This document shows, piece by piece, positions 1 through 14,928 of a stretch of 64,000 bases of DNA. Where the stretch lies: assembly GCA_963170055.1 (NCBI GenBank), contig CAUJGJ010000179.1:1255601-1319600 (forward strand). The letters are read 5' to 3'. Position 1 is the first letter of the stretch; the number at the start of each line of letters is the position of its first letter. A model generated the notes under the pieces. That model had not been told where the DNA came from. It did no database searches and saw nothing but the letters and a program-made list of their open reading frames with translations. Made by a program: the position numbers and the translations under genes. This stretch comes from Halisarca cf. caerulea. Taxonomy: Eukaryota; Porifera; Demospongiae; Chondrillida; Halisarcidae.

Positions 1-27
1 TACTTCTACGTTTCTCTAGCATTGATT

Positions 28-345
28 GTACAGAGGGAGGGAGTGAGGGCAGGGTGTGGAGGGGAATGAGTGAGAATGGAGTATTGGAGGGAAGGCAGTG
101 AGGGTAGGGTGTGGAGGGGAGGGAGTGAGGGTGGGGTGTGGAGGGGAGGGAGTGAGGGTGGGGTATGAAGGGGAGGGAGTGAGGGTGGGGTGTGAAGGGG
201 AGGGAGTGAGGGTGGGGTGTAGAGGAGAGGGAGTGAGGGTGGGGTATTGGAGGGGGAGGGAGTGAGGGTGGGGTGTGTAAGGGGAATGAGTGAGGGTGGA
301 GTGTGGGGGAGGGAATGAAGGAAGAAGGTCGGATGTGGTGGGGAG
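28..345. repeat. G-rich minisatellite, about 30-bp unit
   Basis: About ten units of the type GGGAGGGAGTGAGGGTGGGG. Successive GGG runs make the plus strand able to form G-quadruplexes. Confidence 0.9.
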
Positions 346-576
346 GGAATGTATGTACACTAGTCGGAGATGAGCACTCATTTTTTTGTATAGTACATAC
401 GTATAAGTATGTAGGCAGTCTTCTGGGACTTGGTTGGGCATTATGCAGTTTTAGAGCTATTTTGTACTTTCACATTTTATATAAGATTCTGATGCAGTGC
501 AAATACCACCATAGTCATGGCATTTTATTGGACAATAACCATGGCTGATTAAACCAATACTGCGGCCCTGATACGT

Positions 577-996
577 GTGTATGTGTACTTACAGTATGTG
601 TGCTTACAGCATGTGTACTTACAATGCGTGTGCTTGCAGTACGTGTGCTTACAGTATGTGTGCTTACAGTATGTGTGCTTACAGTATGTGTACTTACAGT
701 AGGTGTACTTACAGTATGTGTGCTTACAGCATGTGTACTTACAGTGCGTGTGCTTACAGTACGTGTGCTTACAGTATGTGTGCTTACAGTATGTGTGCTT
801 ACAGTATGTGTGCTTACAGTATGTGTACTTACAGTGCGTGTGCTTACAGTACGTGTGCTTACAGTATGTGTGCTTACAGTATGTGTGCTTACAGTATGTG
901 TGCTTACAGTATGTGTGCTTACAGTATGTGTGCTTACAGTATGTGTGCTTACAGTATGTGTACTAACAGTACATGTGCTTACAGTACATGTGCTTA
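577..996. repeat. 15-bp minisatellite TATGTGTGCTTACAG
   Basis: About 28 copies with few substitutions (GTACTT or GTGCTT). Open in several frames only because of the period. Confidence 0.95.
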
Positions 997-1131
997 TTGT
1001 GTCTATGTATGTATAATGTGTGTATATGAAAACACATGGGCATACAATATAAATGTTCACTCCTTTTAGTCTGAAGGTGTACCAATATTTCAACCCACCC
1101 TCAAGCAATCTTGTGACCTGATGGCTGCAAT

Positions 1132-1482
1132 CAGGGGTGTAGCGGGGGGGGGGGGGGGGGGCAAAGGGTGCAAAATGCACCCCCTTTTTAGGATTTTACA
1201 ACCAGACTTTGTTTTGATCCTTTTTATGAGGATTAGTAACTCCTTACTTCACTCAGAAGCCAGAAAATGTCACAGAAAAAAACTTGCAGATAGTTGACTT
1301 TCTTTCTCAGAGAGAGCTTTGAACGATTCTAAACTACGCTTTCAAGTCATTTTATAGCTCAGTACCATTAGTGCGTCTGGCAGCCACTTCATGGGGTAAA
1401 AACCTGCTACTTACAGTGGGCTTGACCAGATGTTTGCTCAGTTCTTTGCCCCCACTTTTCTAAATTCCTGGCTACGCCCCTG
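1132..1482. mobile_element. MITE with CAGGGG(T/C)GTAGC terminal repeats
   Basis: Left end CAGGGGTGTAGC (1132-1143), right end GCTACGCCCCTG (1471-1482): 12-bp inverted ends with one mismatch, typical of hAT-type non-autonomous elements. A clean 8-bp duplication is not visible. A run of 19 G lies just inside the left end. Confidence 0.65.
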
Positions 1483-2814
1483 GCAAGGATATCACATTTT
1501 CACATAATTTGATTTTAAATGCCTTTTTGGCCCTGAGGGGACAGACAAACTGAAGCACTACAGAAGATAAACAGCCATGATCAGTCTTCCTGTTTCCTCA
1601 TTGATTGGAAATTGTTTTTTCCGTGAATCTGTCACCCAATGGCAGACAGGGATCTGCTGCATGTGGGCCTGTTGACATTCAGCTCATCTGAACCTGCACC
1701 TGTGATGCTGGGAATCAGCGTAAGTGTTGAAAATTGTCGGATTTTATTCCAAATTGGGTCTTTCAAGGATGAATTGTGTACGGCTGATGAGATTGTTCCT
1801 TTTGGCATTTTGATTGAGCTTTAATGATAGTCTGTTATGAGTGGGATGCAGCAAGCGGTCGTTTGTCTGACGAATCACAGTGAATGCATGGGAACAAATT
1901 AGAGTTGGGCAATATTTCAATAATTGTGATAATCCTGATGTTTTTTTCCAATAATTATCGTATCATCGGTGTTTTTTAACATTGTGATGGTTGGGATAAT
2001 TGTTGCATGTGTCCATTTATTCCTCTTTCCCTTCAAGTGTCAGCATAATATTTTGTTAGACTCTCCCAAATTCCAAGAGGCTGGTTGCATACTTTACGAT
2101 TCCAGCGCTGTACCATTTTCATGATCATCGTGCATTTTGTTGGACAGTAATTGTGGCGATTAAAGCCTACATTGCCCATCCCTACAACAAATATCAGTGT
2201 TTTGTGAAATTATGTAGTCTCAAATACAGTACATTAAACATCTTAGTGCAATACTTGTGGAACTGCAAAAGATTTCCTGTTGTCAGTGTTTTATAACATG
2301 AATAGGACGATGCTAGCAATATCTCAGTTGTTGCTGTGTACAGTGGACCAGTACTTGTCCACACCCAATGGGACCAGTCTGTGTTTGGACATGTGAAATG
2401 GAGACTCGGTCAAAGTTGGCTAGCAAGTGCCTGGGTTAGTGCGTACCCCTGGATAGCAGCGCTCCTCATTCTGTCCCCTCCTATACATATGTACAGTACA
2501 TAAATCTGTCCTGATAGTCAGTATCTCAGATAAGAAATACTGATTATGTCTTCCTTTCGAAGTGCTCATTGAGCCCTTTCTATCATGTGCTCATGAAATT
2601 GTTACTGGTTTGTATGCACACAAACCGTAAATAACAAAAATCAAATTGGGCCTTGTACTAGCCCGGATCATAGTCCATTGTGGTTGCCTTGGGTTGGGCG
2701 TTGCAACCCTAGTAAATGCAGAACAATAGACCATCCAAGTAATCCATGCAACTGGATGTGTGGGGTTCGATAGGCAAAGGTCTGCATCCGTTTTGGATGT
2801 TCACCAATCTTTAA

Positions 2815-2815
<1 letters not shown>
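1483..2815. other. No gene recognised
   Basis: Unique-looking AT-moderate DNA. The expected first RSL1D1 exon(s) should lie here or further upstream, but no stretch matched the family N-terminus. Confidence 0.5.

Positions 2816-2881
<66 letters not shown>
2816..2881. repeat. (GT)n microsatellite
   Basis: About 33 uninterrupted GT units. Confidence 0.97.
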
Positions 2882-2884
<3 letters not shown>

Positions 2885-3252
2885 TGCATGCGTGTGTGTG
2901 TACGCACATGTATATGCGGTTAATGTGAACACATGTTTTCCTGCAATTGTTGTGTGGGTGTGGTATAGGGGGCGGTATGCTTTCATCCTCTTTTCTTTGA
3001 AGTCTGTATCATGGCCTTTGAAGGTTGTGATGAGGTAACCTTTGTTTCTCTAGTGTTTCCAGGGGATGAGATGGTTAGGTAATTGAACCATATCTTGTAC
3101 CCTGATCTCAAGGGGGGTGATGTCAGATTCACTGACTTTGGTGGAAGAGGACTCAGAGAAGTCCTTGTAAAGACTATCTGTGATGTCACATGTGCCTATT
3201 GTTTTGGTATCTCGCACATTCCTGTCTCCCGCCCACTCCTTCGTCCCTGTAG

Positions 3253-6014
3253 GCCTCTTCAACATTCCCTGAATCCTCTGCAGGAGACTGATGTCTGCCT
3301 CATAACCAAAGACAACAAGAAAAGCATTAAAGATCTGTTATCTTGTCATGATGTCACCTTCATCACAAAGGTGAGGCGAGTGATGTTAACATGCAAAATT
3401 TTGTTGACCAACTTGCCGGCACTCTCAATGGTTTGCTGAAATGTGGATGTGATATATAGGAAGAGAGCATAGATATGTACCTACATAAACTGGCCTTTGA
3501 ATGGCTGTGAAAGGACGTGGTTGAGACAGTCCTGGATGGGCTCTGAAGTCCTTCTAGTGCTGGAGATGAATCACTAAATAGCTCAGACTACAGCACTTCA
3601 TTGTCATATATTGGCTACGTAGACCCATCAAGCTATGTAGACCCATCCAGCTACGTAGACCCATCAAGCTATGTAGACCCATCCAGCTATGTAGACCCAT
3701 CCAGCTACGTAGACCCATCCAGCTACGTAGACCCATCAAGCTATGTAGACCCATCAAGCTATGTAGACCCATCAAGCTATGTAGACCCATCAAGCTATGT
3801 AGACCCATCCAGCTATGTAGACCCATCCAGCTATGTAGACCCATCCAGCTATGTAGACCCATCAAGCTATGTAGACCCATCAAGCTATGTAGACCCATCC
3901 AGCTATGTAGACCCATCCAGCTATGTAGACCCATCCAGCTATGTAGACCCATCAAGCTATGTAGACCCATCAAGCTATGTAGACCCATCCAGCTATGTAG
4001 ACCCATCCAGCTATGTAGACCCATCCAGCTATGTAGACCCATCAAGCTATGTAGACCCATCAAGCTATGTAGACCCATCCAGCTACGTAGACCCATCCAG
4101 CTACGTAGACCCATCCAGCTATGTAGACCCATCAAGCTATGTAGACCCATCCAGCTACGTAGACCCATCAAGCTATGTAGACCCATCCATCTATGTAGAC
4201 CCATCCAGCTACGTAGACCCATCCAGCTATGTAGACCCATCAAGCTATGTAGACCCATCCAGCTATGTAGACCCATCCAGCTATGTAGACCCATCCAGCT
4301 ACGTAGACCCATCCAGCTATGTAGACCCATCCAGCTACGTAGACCCATCCAGCTATGTACGTATGTAGACCCATCCAGCTACGTAGACCCATCCAGCTAT
4401 GTAGACCCATCCAGCTATGTAGACCCATCCAGCTATGTAGACCCATCAAGCTATGTACGTATGTAGACCCATCCAGCTATGTAGACCCATCCAGCTATGT
4501 AGACCCATCCAGCTATGTAGACCCATCCAGCTATGTAGACCCATCAAGCTATGTAGACCCATCCAGCTATGTAGACCCATCAAGCTATGTAGACCCATCC
4601 AGCTATGTAGACCCATCAAGCTATGTACGTATGTAGACCCATCTAGCTATGTAGACCCATCCAGCTATGTAGACCTATCAAGCTATGTAGACCCATCCAG
4701 CTATGTACGTATGTAGACCCATCCAGCTATGTAGACCCATCCAGCTATGTAGACCCATCAAGCTATGTAGACCCATCCAGCTATGTAGACCCATCCAGCT
4801 ATGTACGTATGTAGACCCATCCAGCTATGTAGACCCATCCAGCTATGTAGACCCATCAAGCTATGTAGACCCATCCAGCTATGTAGACCCATCCAGCTAT
4901 GTACGTATGTAGACCCATCCAGCTATGTAGACCCATCCAGCTATGTAGACCCATCCAGCTATGTAGACCCATCAAGCTATGTAGACCCATCAAGCTATGT
5001 ATGTATGTAGACCCATCCAGCTACGTTTGTAGACGCATCCAGCTACAGTGAAACTTGCTTAGCATGTACCTCAAAGGGGACGCAAATCAGTACTTATTAT
5101 CAGAGGTACTTACTACCAGGGTTGGTTGATGTACATGAGGTATACACAAGGACAGAATGAGAAGTACTTACTATCCAGGTGTATGTACTAAACCAGGTAC
5201 TTACTATCAGGGTTGGTTTATGTACATGAGGTATACACAGGGACAGAATGAGGAGTACTTACTATCCAGGAGTAGGTACTAAACCAGGTACTTGCTTTCA
5301 GGGTTGGTTTATGTACATGAGGTATACACAGGGACAGAATGAGGAGTACTTACTATCCAGGAGTAGGTACTAAACCAGGTACTTACATACTATCAGGGTT
5401 GGTTTATGTACATGAGGTATTCACAGGGACAGAATGAGGAGTTCTTACTATCCAGGAGTACGTATGTACTAAACCAGGTACTTACTAAACATGTTCCACA
5501 GTACATGCACACATCTAGCTATATTGACACATCAAGCTGTGTATTGTAAATGTGCATAGGTGGTTGTGAGGTCTGTCTTGGTTGCATGTACTGCGTGTGC
5601 AGTTCATTCTTTGTATTTAAGACACCCTCCCCCTCCCACATTCCCCTCCTCCATCCCCTCCCCTCCCCCTCCCACTCCTCATGTGACAACTGTTGTTGGC
5701 AGTTGGTGCTTTGCAGGGTTGCTAGGCAATGTATTGTTGGTCAATGTTTGGCTGTTATGTAGAAGTAGTGGTAGTGTCAGAAGGAGACCAGTGTACGTTT
5801 GGCTGGCTTACAAGGCAACCATTGTGGATAGATGGCTGCTTTGTAAAGTGACCATCATAGACCGTTTTACTGCATATACAGTGCATACATATACATTGAC
5901 AGCTAGACAGGACACAAGGCTGAAGGTAAGTATGTGTGGGAAGCTACTGAATTGGATTGATCTGGTATGCCTACTTTACAGTACGTACGTATATTGACTG
6001 GATGTAGTGATTGT

Positions 6015-6078
<64 letters not shown>

Positions 6079-6087
6079 ACGTGTGTC

Positions 6088-6138
<51 letters not shown>

Positions 6139-6637
6139 CATTTGTATTGCTGTTCCTGAACTGGACCTTTAGTTGCGATAATCTGTAGGAGTGGCTTTCA
6201 GTAACATTTCACTGACGTGTGAAAGGTTGTGTGTGAGTGCCATACACATTAAACCGCCAGATTCATCCACTTTGGACTACAGTGGAGCCATGTAGTTGTT
6301 AGTGAGCACTATTAAGTGTTCCGGAGGCACATTTCAGGTCACGTACAGTGGGCACGTACGTATGATCACACTACCACTTCCTCACAGATCCCATCTTTGT
6401 ATGGGCTGTGATGGAAACCACATCGAGATTTGTTGATATTGTTTCATGTACAATAACAATTTACTAATATATACGTGTGTTAATTGTGCAACTAGTAAGT
6501 GTCAGACTGCAGAGGTTTCAGATTGTCTAGAGAGCCTTTTACCCTGTGTGTGTGTGTGTGTGTATGTGTGTGTGTGTGTGTGTGTTTGTGTGTGTGTGTA
6601 CATATGTGTGTGAGTTTCTGTGTGTGTGTGTGTGTGT

Positions 6638-6730
<93 letters not shown>

Positions 6731-6774
6731 TGTGTTTGTGTACATATGTGTGTGTGTTTCTGTGTGTGTGTGTG

Positions 6775-6851
<77 letters not shown>

Positions 6852-9800
6852 AAGTACCTGGTTTAGTATATACTCCTGGATATTAAGTACTCCTCATTCT
6901 GTCCCTGTGTATACCTCATGTACATAAACCAACCCTGATAGTAAGTACCTTGTTTAGTACACACTCCTGGATAGTAAGTGCTCCTCATTCTGTTCCCATG
7001 TATATCTCATGTAGATCAACCAACCCTGATAGTAAGTGCTAAGCAAGTTCCACTGCATTCCTCACTGTACAGCCAAAGCAACAATCAGTGCACATACATA
7101 CTGTACATGCGTGCTATTTATGGCTTGTGTGGGTGTATCTGTGTGTGTATATGTGGGTGTACATTGACTTTCTGGTGCTGTGCTGTTGTGGTGGGTGTAT
7201 TGAGTGTCCTTTGTGTTGGTAGCTCTCAATAGGCGCTTATTGGTTTATGATTGTGTGTGGGGATACATGTTTACAGTGGTGCATTGGATGGGAGAATAGA
7301 AGGGTACAGGTGGATGTCTGAATTTGACGAGATAATCATATTGATAACAGTGAAAGGTGATGCTTATTGTTGCTAGATTATGGTTTACGATGATTGATGC
7401 ATGAGTAAATCGTTATTAAATGTGAAAATTCTCTTTGGTGTGTCATTTATGGTTGCGACTATGAGTCTGTTTGAAATTGATGAGGTCTTCATTCAAGTGT
7501 ATTGTGCAATTCACATAGCAACCAAATTGGTACAAAGTGGACGTAGAATTGGTATACCAGTGGACATACACATGTGTACATAATATGTACATACATACAC
7601 ATGTACATATGTACATGCATACACATGTACATACGTATGTACATGTGTACTTACAATTGGTACAGTAGGAGATCATTCTGCATGTCCCTGTCCTTGTCCC
7701 TGTCCTGGGTGCACAATCTTTTTGTTTTATTTGTACAGTAGTACCAGGGCTTGTACAGTAGTACTAGGGTTTGTACAGTAGTACCAGGGCTTGTACAGTG
7801 GTACTAGGGTTTGTACAGAAGTACTAGGGTTTGTACAGTAGTACCAGGGTTTGTACAATAGTACCAGGCTTCCTTAGCAAAAAGCACATGATTAATCACA
7901 GCCTAGTGTGTACTTGTGCAATTGTAAGATTTTACTGCTACTAAGTACACTAAACTGCATATACTCCTGTCCCCCCCCCCTAAATTTGAGGCCACCCTTG
8001 TGAAAGACCATTCCTCTGGTAAGACCGTCTTTGCCAGTCACCAATGTGTGGGCAGTGAGGCCTCTCTAATCCAACACTCAATGAGACTTGAAAAGTGTCG
8101 GATTAGGAGGTTGTCGGATTACAGAGTGACTCTTGGCATACTTCAACATGGCGACTGTACCTCATAAGATGGTTGGATTAGAGAGAATGTCGGATTACAG
8201 AGGTTTCACTGTATGTACATACGTATATGCCCTTTATTTATCTCCTTTTAGAGGCCACCCATCACATGTCCTTAAGGACAGACACACACATGTGTACACA
8301 CACAGACACACGCACGCATGCATACACACGCACGCACGCACGCACGCACGCACACGCACACACACACACACACTATTTCTCATGTGGGACAGCACAAATA
8401 TGTTTGAGTTAGGTCCCCGGACTCTATTGCCTTGTTCACAGTACATTGCATACACATCCTACGATATCCACACCTCATGCACAACAACAGCACTATGTAT
8501 TTGGTATACAGATGCTACTGTGAGATCACTATATGGAACTGAACAATGAGAGGGACCTGCTGTAGATGACACTGCTATGTACAGTATAGGTATTTGTGTG
8601 TGTGCATGCGAGAGCACACTAGCCCGCCATCGCTCTATCCAGTGACACAGAAAAGTACAAAACTGTACATGATAGCAGATGCCCTAAATTGGGAAATATT
8701 CGTGACCAATGATATTCACAATTTTTGCGATTGGGAAATGTTGGCAACCAATAATAGTTGTGAATGCAGTGGGCGGGCTTCCTTAGCAATTCTGCTATAG
8801 TGAAACTTCTCAAATCCTTCAAATGCTATTTCTACCACTGCACTTGTAAAGTCACTGCAAAAGCGTAGCATTTTCACACGATATACGCATGTACATTGTG
8901 TGAGGTGTGCAGTCTTGGTATGCTCTGATATGCATGGTCTTGGCATGCCACACTTGCAGCAGCTGTTACCCCTCAAGTGTCCGTGTGTTGTGTAGTGATA
9001 GTCATGTACGTTGTCATACATTGGGAAATGTTGGCAACCAATGATAGTTGTGAATGCAGTGGGCGGGCTTCCTTAGCAATTCTGCTATAGTGAAACTTCT
9101 CAAATCCTTCCCCTAATAGTCCGCCAATCTGCTAATCTGCTCTAGTTTCTGAGAAACATTTCAAAATGCACGTACTGAGTGCAAACCTCATTAACTGCCA
9201 ACCCCGCTAGTCCACCACAAAACTGACATTCCCAATTGTGGCAGATTAGAGAGGGTTCACTGAATGTACACCAATAATCATGGCTGAGTACCTTTGCAAA
9301 GGTAAGAGGGCGTCTGTCGTGAAATTTAAATCACAAGTATTTCTTTTTCCTTTGAAATTGAAGCAATTTGTGAATTTTTGGAGGGGAGAAATTTTGCCAT
9401 CATGGTGCCAGTATGTCTGTGTGCCTTATCCCTAGTGCTGCCTACATTGCACAGTATACACATGTGATCGATAAATCCTTCCTAGGGTTGGTACATGGGG
9501 AATGTACTTACTGCAGAAGACTGCTTGACCGAGGGCGCAGCCCCCACACCAGGATACATTGTGTATGTGTACGCCATGTGTATCTTCTGTCTGTACCCCG
9601 TGTACTGTGTAGTGTTTGTATACGGGGGTCGCATGTTCTCATGCGTGCATGTGCGTATTGCCAGACTAGTCGGTGTTGACAGAACTATGCAGAGATGGGC
9701 GGGACTTGTGGCCACAGCAGACTGCATGTTATGTACCTGATGTGAATCCCCAGTCCTATAATTCCTGTCATTAGTAGCGTAATTGATTACCTGTACCCTG

Positions 9801-12800
9801 CTAGATACCTTAGAGCAGGTGTAGTGTTCCCCAAACCGCAGTGTGGTATGGCTGATCAGGTATGTAGCACATGTGTGTGGCAGGGCTTCGACCTTCACAC
9901 ATCTCTCATTTCTGCTGTGAAGGCTTTGTTTTGTGCCTGTGGATGTGGAGATTGTCTTAGAGATGGGACAGCTGTATGTAGCATATTCAACAGATTGGCT
10001 TTGCTGATATGCTGTGTCCTTTGTATGGAGGGATCTCTGCAAGATACAGTGTTAAGGGCACAAGACTTTTTGGTGTCACGAGTGTTATGTGGAGTGTAGA
10101 GGTGATTGAAAACAGTTGTTACCAAGTCTACTTGCTGAGGTGGTCCCTTTACCGGAATGGTCTTCTTCCTGCGGTGTGGGATGTGAGGTGGTCCTGTTGC
10201 CACAGACATGGAACGTACGTATATTTACATGTTTGAACACCGTGCAGTGAAACTTGCTTAGTACGTACTGTACATACCTTGAAGGGGACTCAAAATTGGT
10301 ACTTACTATCAGAGATACATGTACTTACTATCAGGGTTGGTTTTGTGTACATGAGGTATACACAGGGACACAATGAGGAGTAGTTACTATCCAGGAATAT
10401 GTACTGAACCAGGTACTCACTAAGGAAGTTCCACTGTATGTCTTATGGTGCTACTGAAGTGGTCCTATCACTTTAGTGGACTAATTACGTATATCTGTAT
10501 ATTGTTTCTCCATTTGTGGGGTATAGGGTATAGGGTATAGGGTATTCTTATTTAGCCTGGGGAACCTTTAGCCAGAGGCTACTGTAGGTGGCACCCAGTT
10601 TGTGGTAAGGTTTAGGTGAGTTTTGGGAGATGTTGCTGCATTTCGAAGTATTCGCTTCACCTCAGCTATTCTCATCTACAGGGTCAGCTATCCCGTGGTC
10701 TTCAATGATGTCATCTTTGCTACATGCATTGCTCTTCACTTCCTCCTTGCAGTACCAAACTTCCACCAATGAATCACGTGTGTGTGTTGTTTCATGCTTG
10801 TTGACCCTTTGTGTGTACTGTATGTGTTGAATACAGTGGAAACTTGTTATAAAGAACTCTCTAACAGTGAATTTTTGTATACAGCGAATAAATTCATGTG
10901 ATCCTGTAAATATTCTACTATGAAAGTTTAACTGGTTATAGTGAGTTTCTGGTATAGTGAAGAATTTTCAGTGACTACTGAGATTTGTTGTGATGAGCTC
11001 CACTGTAAAGTGAAACCTATCTATTAAGAACACCACTGGGACCACAGTAAGCTGTCCTGTACAGTGAAACCTCTATAATAAGGACACCATTGGGACCAAA
11101 GTAAGCTGTCCTGTACAGTGAAACCTCTATAATAAGGACACCACTGGGACCACAGTAAGCTGTCCTATATAATATGGAGGTGTCCTTGTTTTAGTATGTA
11201 CACCTGTCAATGGAAGGGGTGTCAAGTGGGAAAAAGTGATGGTGTCCTGTTTGAGGAGGTGGCTGCATTTCAGAGGTGCCCTTTGAAAGAGGTTTCATGG
11301 TACAGCCAAACAGCCTTAAAGACCACCTCTATACAGTAAAACCTCCAGAATCTGCCACTATTGGGACTAAATATTTCTGACCAATTAGTGAGGTTGGTGG
11401 ATTGGAGGGTTTGGAGTATTGTATGTGGGAACTTGCTTCATTAATTCTTTGGCAGATTAACAGGTTTTGCAGATTATCAGATTATGCAGGCCTCACTATG
11501 CAAGGACCACCTGTGTATAGAGACCACTGTGTGTTGACCCATTGGCCATAACATGTTGCTAAAGTGTATCTCTTGTGAAACCACCTGCCTACAGAGGCCA
11601 TTAGCGTGTGGGTCTTTATAGGCAGGCCTCATTGCATGTAGTGTCAGTTGATTTCCTAATCATCGGAAAATTTTCTGCAATATTTGGAGCAAACTTGCTC
11701 TCGGTGTGAGTATGTAGTGAACAACCACTTGTGCTTGCAGCAAAAAGTGGACAATTGTGTTAGCATATGGAAAAAACATTGTTCTCTGTAGATAAAGTAG
11801 TGTTGTCATGTAAGTTGTTCAAACCTACTGCAAGGCCTAACCCTTAGTTACCCTCTAAGTGTCCTTTCTGTCACTTAATAACATGTTCCTACGGCAAACA
11901 CAGTCAAACTTGGTACAGTGCCTGTTTAGTGAGTACTCCTGGATAGTAAGTACTCCTCATTCTGTCCCTGTGTATACCTCATGTACATAAACCAACCCTG
12001 ATAGTAAGTACCTGGTTTAGTACATACTCCTGGATAGTAAGTACTCCTCATTCTGTCCCCTCCTATACATACAATGTATAAATCTGTCCTGATCGTAAGT
12101 ACCTCTGATAAGAAGTACTGATTTTGTCTTCCCTTTAAGGCACTTACTAAGTAAGTTCTACTGTGCAGTATTGTGGTACTGTGGTGCAGTACTGTGGTAC
12201 TGTGGTGCAGTACTGTGGTACTGTGGTGCAGTATGTAGTGCGTACTGTGGTGCAGTACTGTGGTGCAGTACTGTGGTGCAGTACTGTGGTGCAGTACTGT
12301 GGTACTGTGGTGCAGTACTGTGGTACTGTGGTGCAGTATGTAGTGCAGTACTATGGTGCAGTATGTAGTGCAGTACTGTGGTGCAGTATGTAGTGCGTAC
12401 TGTGGTGCAGTACTGTGGTGCAGTACTGTGGTGCAGTACTGTGGTACTGTGGTGCAGTACTGTGGTGCAGTACTGTGGTGCAGTACTGTGGTGCAGTATT
12501 GTGGTACTGTGGTGCAGTATTGTGGTACTGTGGTGCAGTACTGTGGTACTGTGGTGCAGTATTGTGGTACTGTGGTGCAGTATTGTGGTACTGTGGTGCA
12601 GTATGTAGTGCGTACTGTGGTGCAGTATGTAGTGCGTACTGTGGTGCAGTATGTAGTGCGTACTGTGGTGCAGTACTGTGGTGCTGTACTGTGGTGCAGT
12701 ATGTAGTGCAGTACTGTGGTGCAGTACTGTGGTGCAGTACTGTGGTGCAGTACTGTGGTGCAGTATGTAGTGTAGTACTGTGGTGCAGTACTGTGGTGCA

Positions 12801-14819
12801 GTACTGTGGTGCAGTATGTAGTGTAGTACTGTGGTGCAGTACTGTGGTGCAGTACTGTGGTGCAGTATGTAGTGCAGTACTATGGTGCAGTATGTAGTGC
12901 AGTATTGTGGTACTGTGGTGCAGTATGTAGTGCAGTATTGTGGTACTGTGGTGCAGTATGTAGTGCAGTATTGTGGTACTGTGGTGCAGTACTGTGGTAC
13001 TGTGGTACAGTACTGTGGTGCAGTACTATGTGTAGATAGGGAGAACCCTGAAGTAAAGCAACCCATGTAAGCTTCACTGAATACCTTTGTACTTCCCTTG
13101 GTGCTGTCTGCACAGGTGCTATCTGCACAGGTGATAACATTTTTTGTTTTGTTATTTTTGACTTGTGTTGTTGTTATTGTTATCCTTACTGTTTACAAAT
13201 GATCTCCCTAAGGGGTCAAATCAAGGTCAACACATCTCTCCTAATTCGCTAAACAGTTCCTGTTTACACCATTATTGCTTATGTGTTTATAATTGATGTA
13301 ACTTTGCTTCTTCAAATCCATTTTGCCTAGTTACCAGTGTTGAGGAAGCCAGCATGACCAGCCCTGATTGCTAGGTGTTACCTCCCCAATCCTGTGACCT
13401 TGCAGACATTATCATACAGCTCTGTGCTTAGCTACCTAAACATAATAAAGAAGCATCAGAGAGCAGAATTGCCATAACCTTGCCATAATGTCCCTGAGTT
13501 CATTGTGCCTACAGCCTCACTACTGTCCACAGTACCCTTTTGTAGCCCCAGTACTGCCCATAGAACATGCCTACAGCCCCAGTACTGTCCACTTTACCCT
13601 CCTGTAGACCCAGTACTGTTCATTGTACCTCCTGCAGCCCCAGTACTGTTCAATGCACTTTGATAGTATATCACCGAAGGAGACAGTATTCCCTGAAACA
13701 TGCTGTCTTCCTTATCAGTTTAAGGTGTTCTACAGACCAAGGAAAGTTGCCTTTTACTTGGGATGTTGCCAATATTGTGGTACTGTTGAGAAAAGGAGTG
13801 ACCTGATTTGTGTGTGCATGTGTGCACATCCCACCTGCATGGTCACATCCTGGCTGATTAGGATACTTGCATACTCAATTCTACCAACTTTGCCCTATAA
13901 TTATTCAGTGTGCACTTGTTGATACTGTGAAGGGGAGGTGCCCGTCCCCAACACTTCATAGATATGAGAGTGTGCACAAACAATGGCTCTATGAATGTCT
14001 TTATGCCTGTCGCATGTACATAGACTAGTTACTGGGGTCCTATATATTGGGTTGATGTTTCCTGTTATTTTGTCATTTTGCTATATATATCATGTATAGG
14101 TCATACCAGTAGACAAGCTCAAGACGGACTTCAAGACATTTGAGAGGAAGAGATCGCTCTGTTCCTCCTTTAATGTCTTCCTATCGGATGGTCGAATCTA
14201 TCACAGACTTCCAAAGTTGCTAGGCAAGACCTTTTACTCCAGGAAACGGTGAGAAATGTGTAATTTGGAGGTGTGGATGGCAAGACAGAGCCTCTGTCAC
14301 CCACCCCCTGCCCCCTTGAGTTGCCACCTCCCCGAGTCCACAACCCTTGAGGGTATTTCAATTAGTTGATGCATGTTGTGGTGGTTGTGAAATTCCATTA
14401 GCTGGCATAGATTGCGGGCACAAATCAGACTGTTTTGTGAGAAAGCATTGACTTTTTCTTTGACTGGATTAGTGATTAGCTGGTGTTAATGTCAATCATC
14501 TCGATATGTAATCAGTTTCCCTAACCTTGAACTCTGTGTACTCTGTAGTTGTTGTGTAATGTCAGGACCAGAGGCCATGATTGGACAACAAGTGTGTTAA
14601 TCTCGTTATAAACCAATTGTTCCCTGTATTTCAATGGGCAATGTATTATGGATGGTGCATTAGGTCAGGTCATATGTGTTTATGTTCACTCCGGGCTCTC
14701 TCTTCGTCTTTTCCCCGTGTTTTCTTCCCCATTCTGCCACCAAACAATTCTCTTAGCCCATCTGCGTGTGGTATTATTTCACCCTAACTTGTACCACTCT
14801 CTAGCACACTACACTACTG

Positions 14820-14873
<54 letters not shown>

Positions 14874-14896
14874 TCTGTGTGCGCACGCACGTGTGT

Positions 14897-14928
<32 letters not shown>

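Noticed and set aside
575..1180. ORFs with YSMCA or THTVS repeats, and possible CRISPR-like appearance
   Set aside because: 15-bp tandem units without spacers; neither gene nor CRISPR.
1639..1824. 61-residue ORF considered as the first RSL1D1 exon
   Set aside because: It lacks the family N-terminal pattern and has no suitable donor in phase with 3253.
3554..5010. YVDPSS, RPIQLC and MGLHSW repeat ORFs on both strands
   Set aside because: An 18-bp period without stops leaves most frames open; the array lies in the RSL1D1 intron and shows no coding bias.
6499..6927. Long ORFs made of VCVCV or THTHT, here and at all other GT/AC arrays
   Set aside because: They are translations of dinucleotide repeats open in several frames on both strands.
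12158..13066. 302-residue minus-strand ORF (HSTAPQYCTT)
   Set aside because: Product of the GTGGTGCAGTACT minisatellite.
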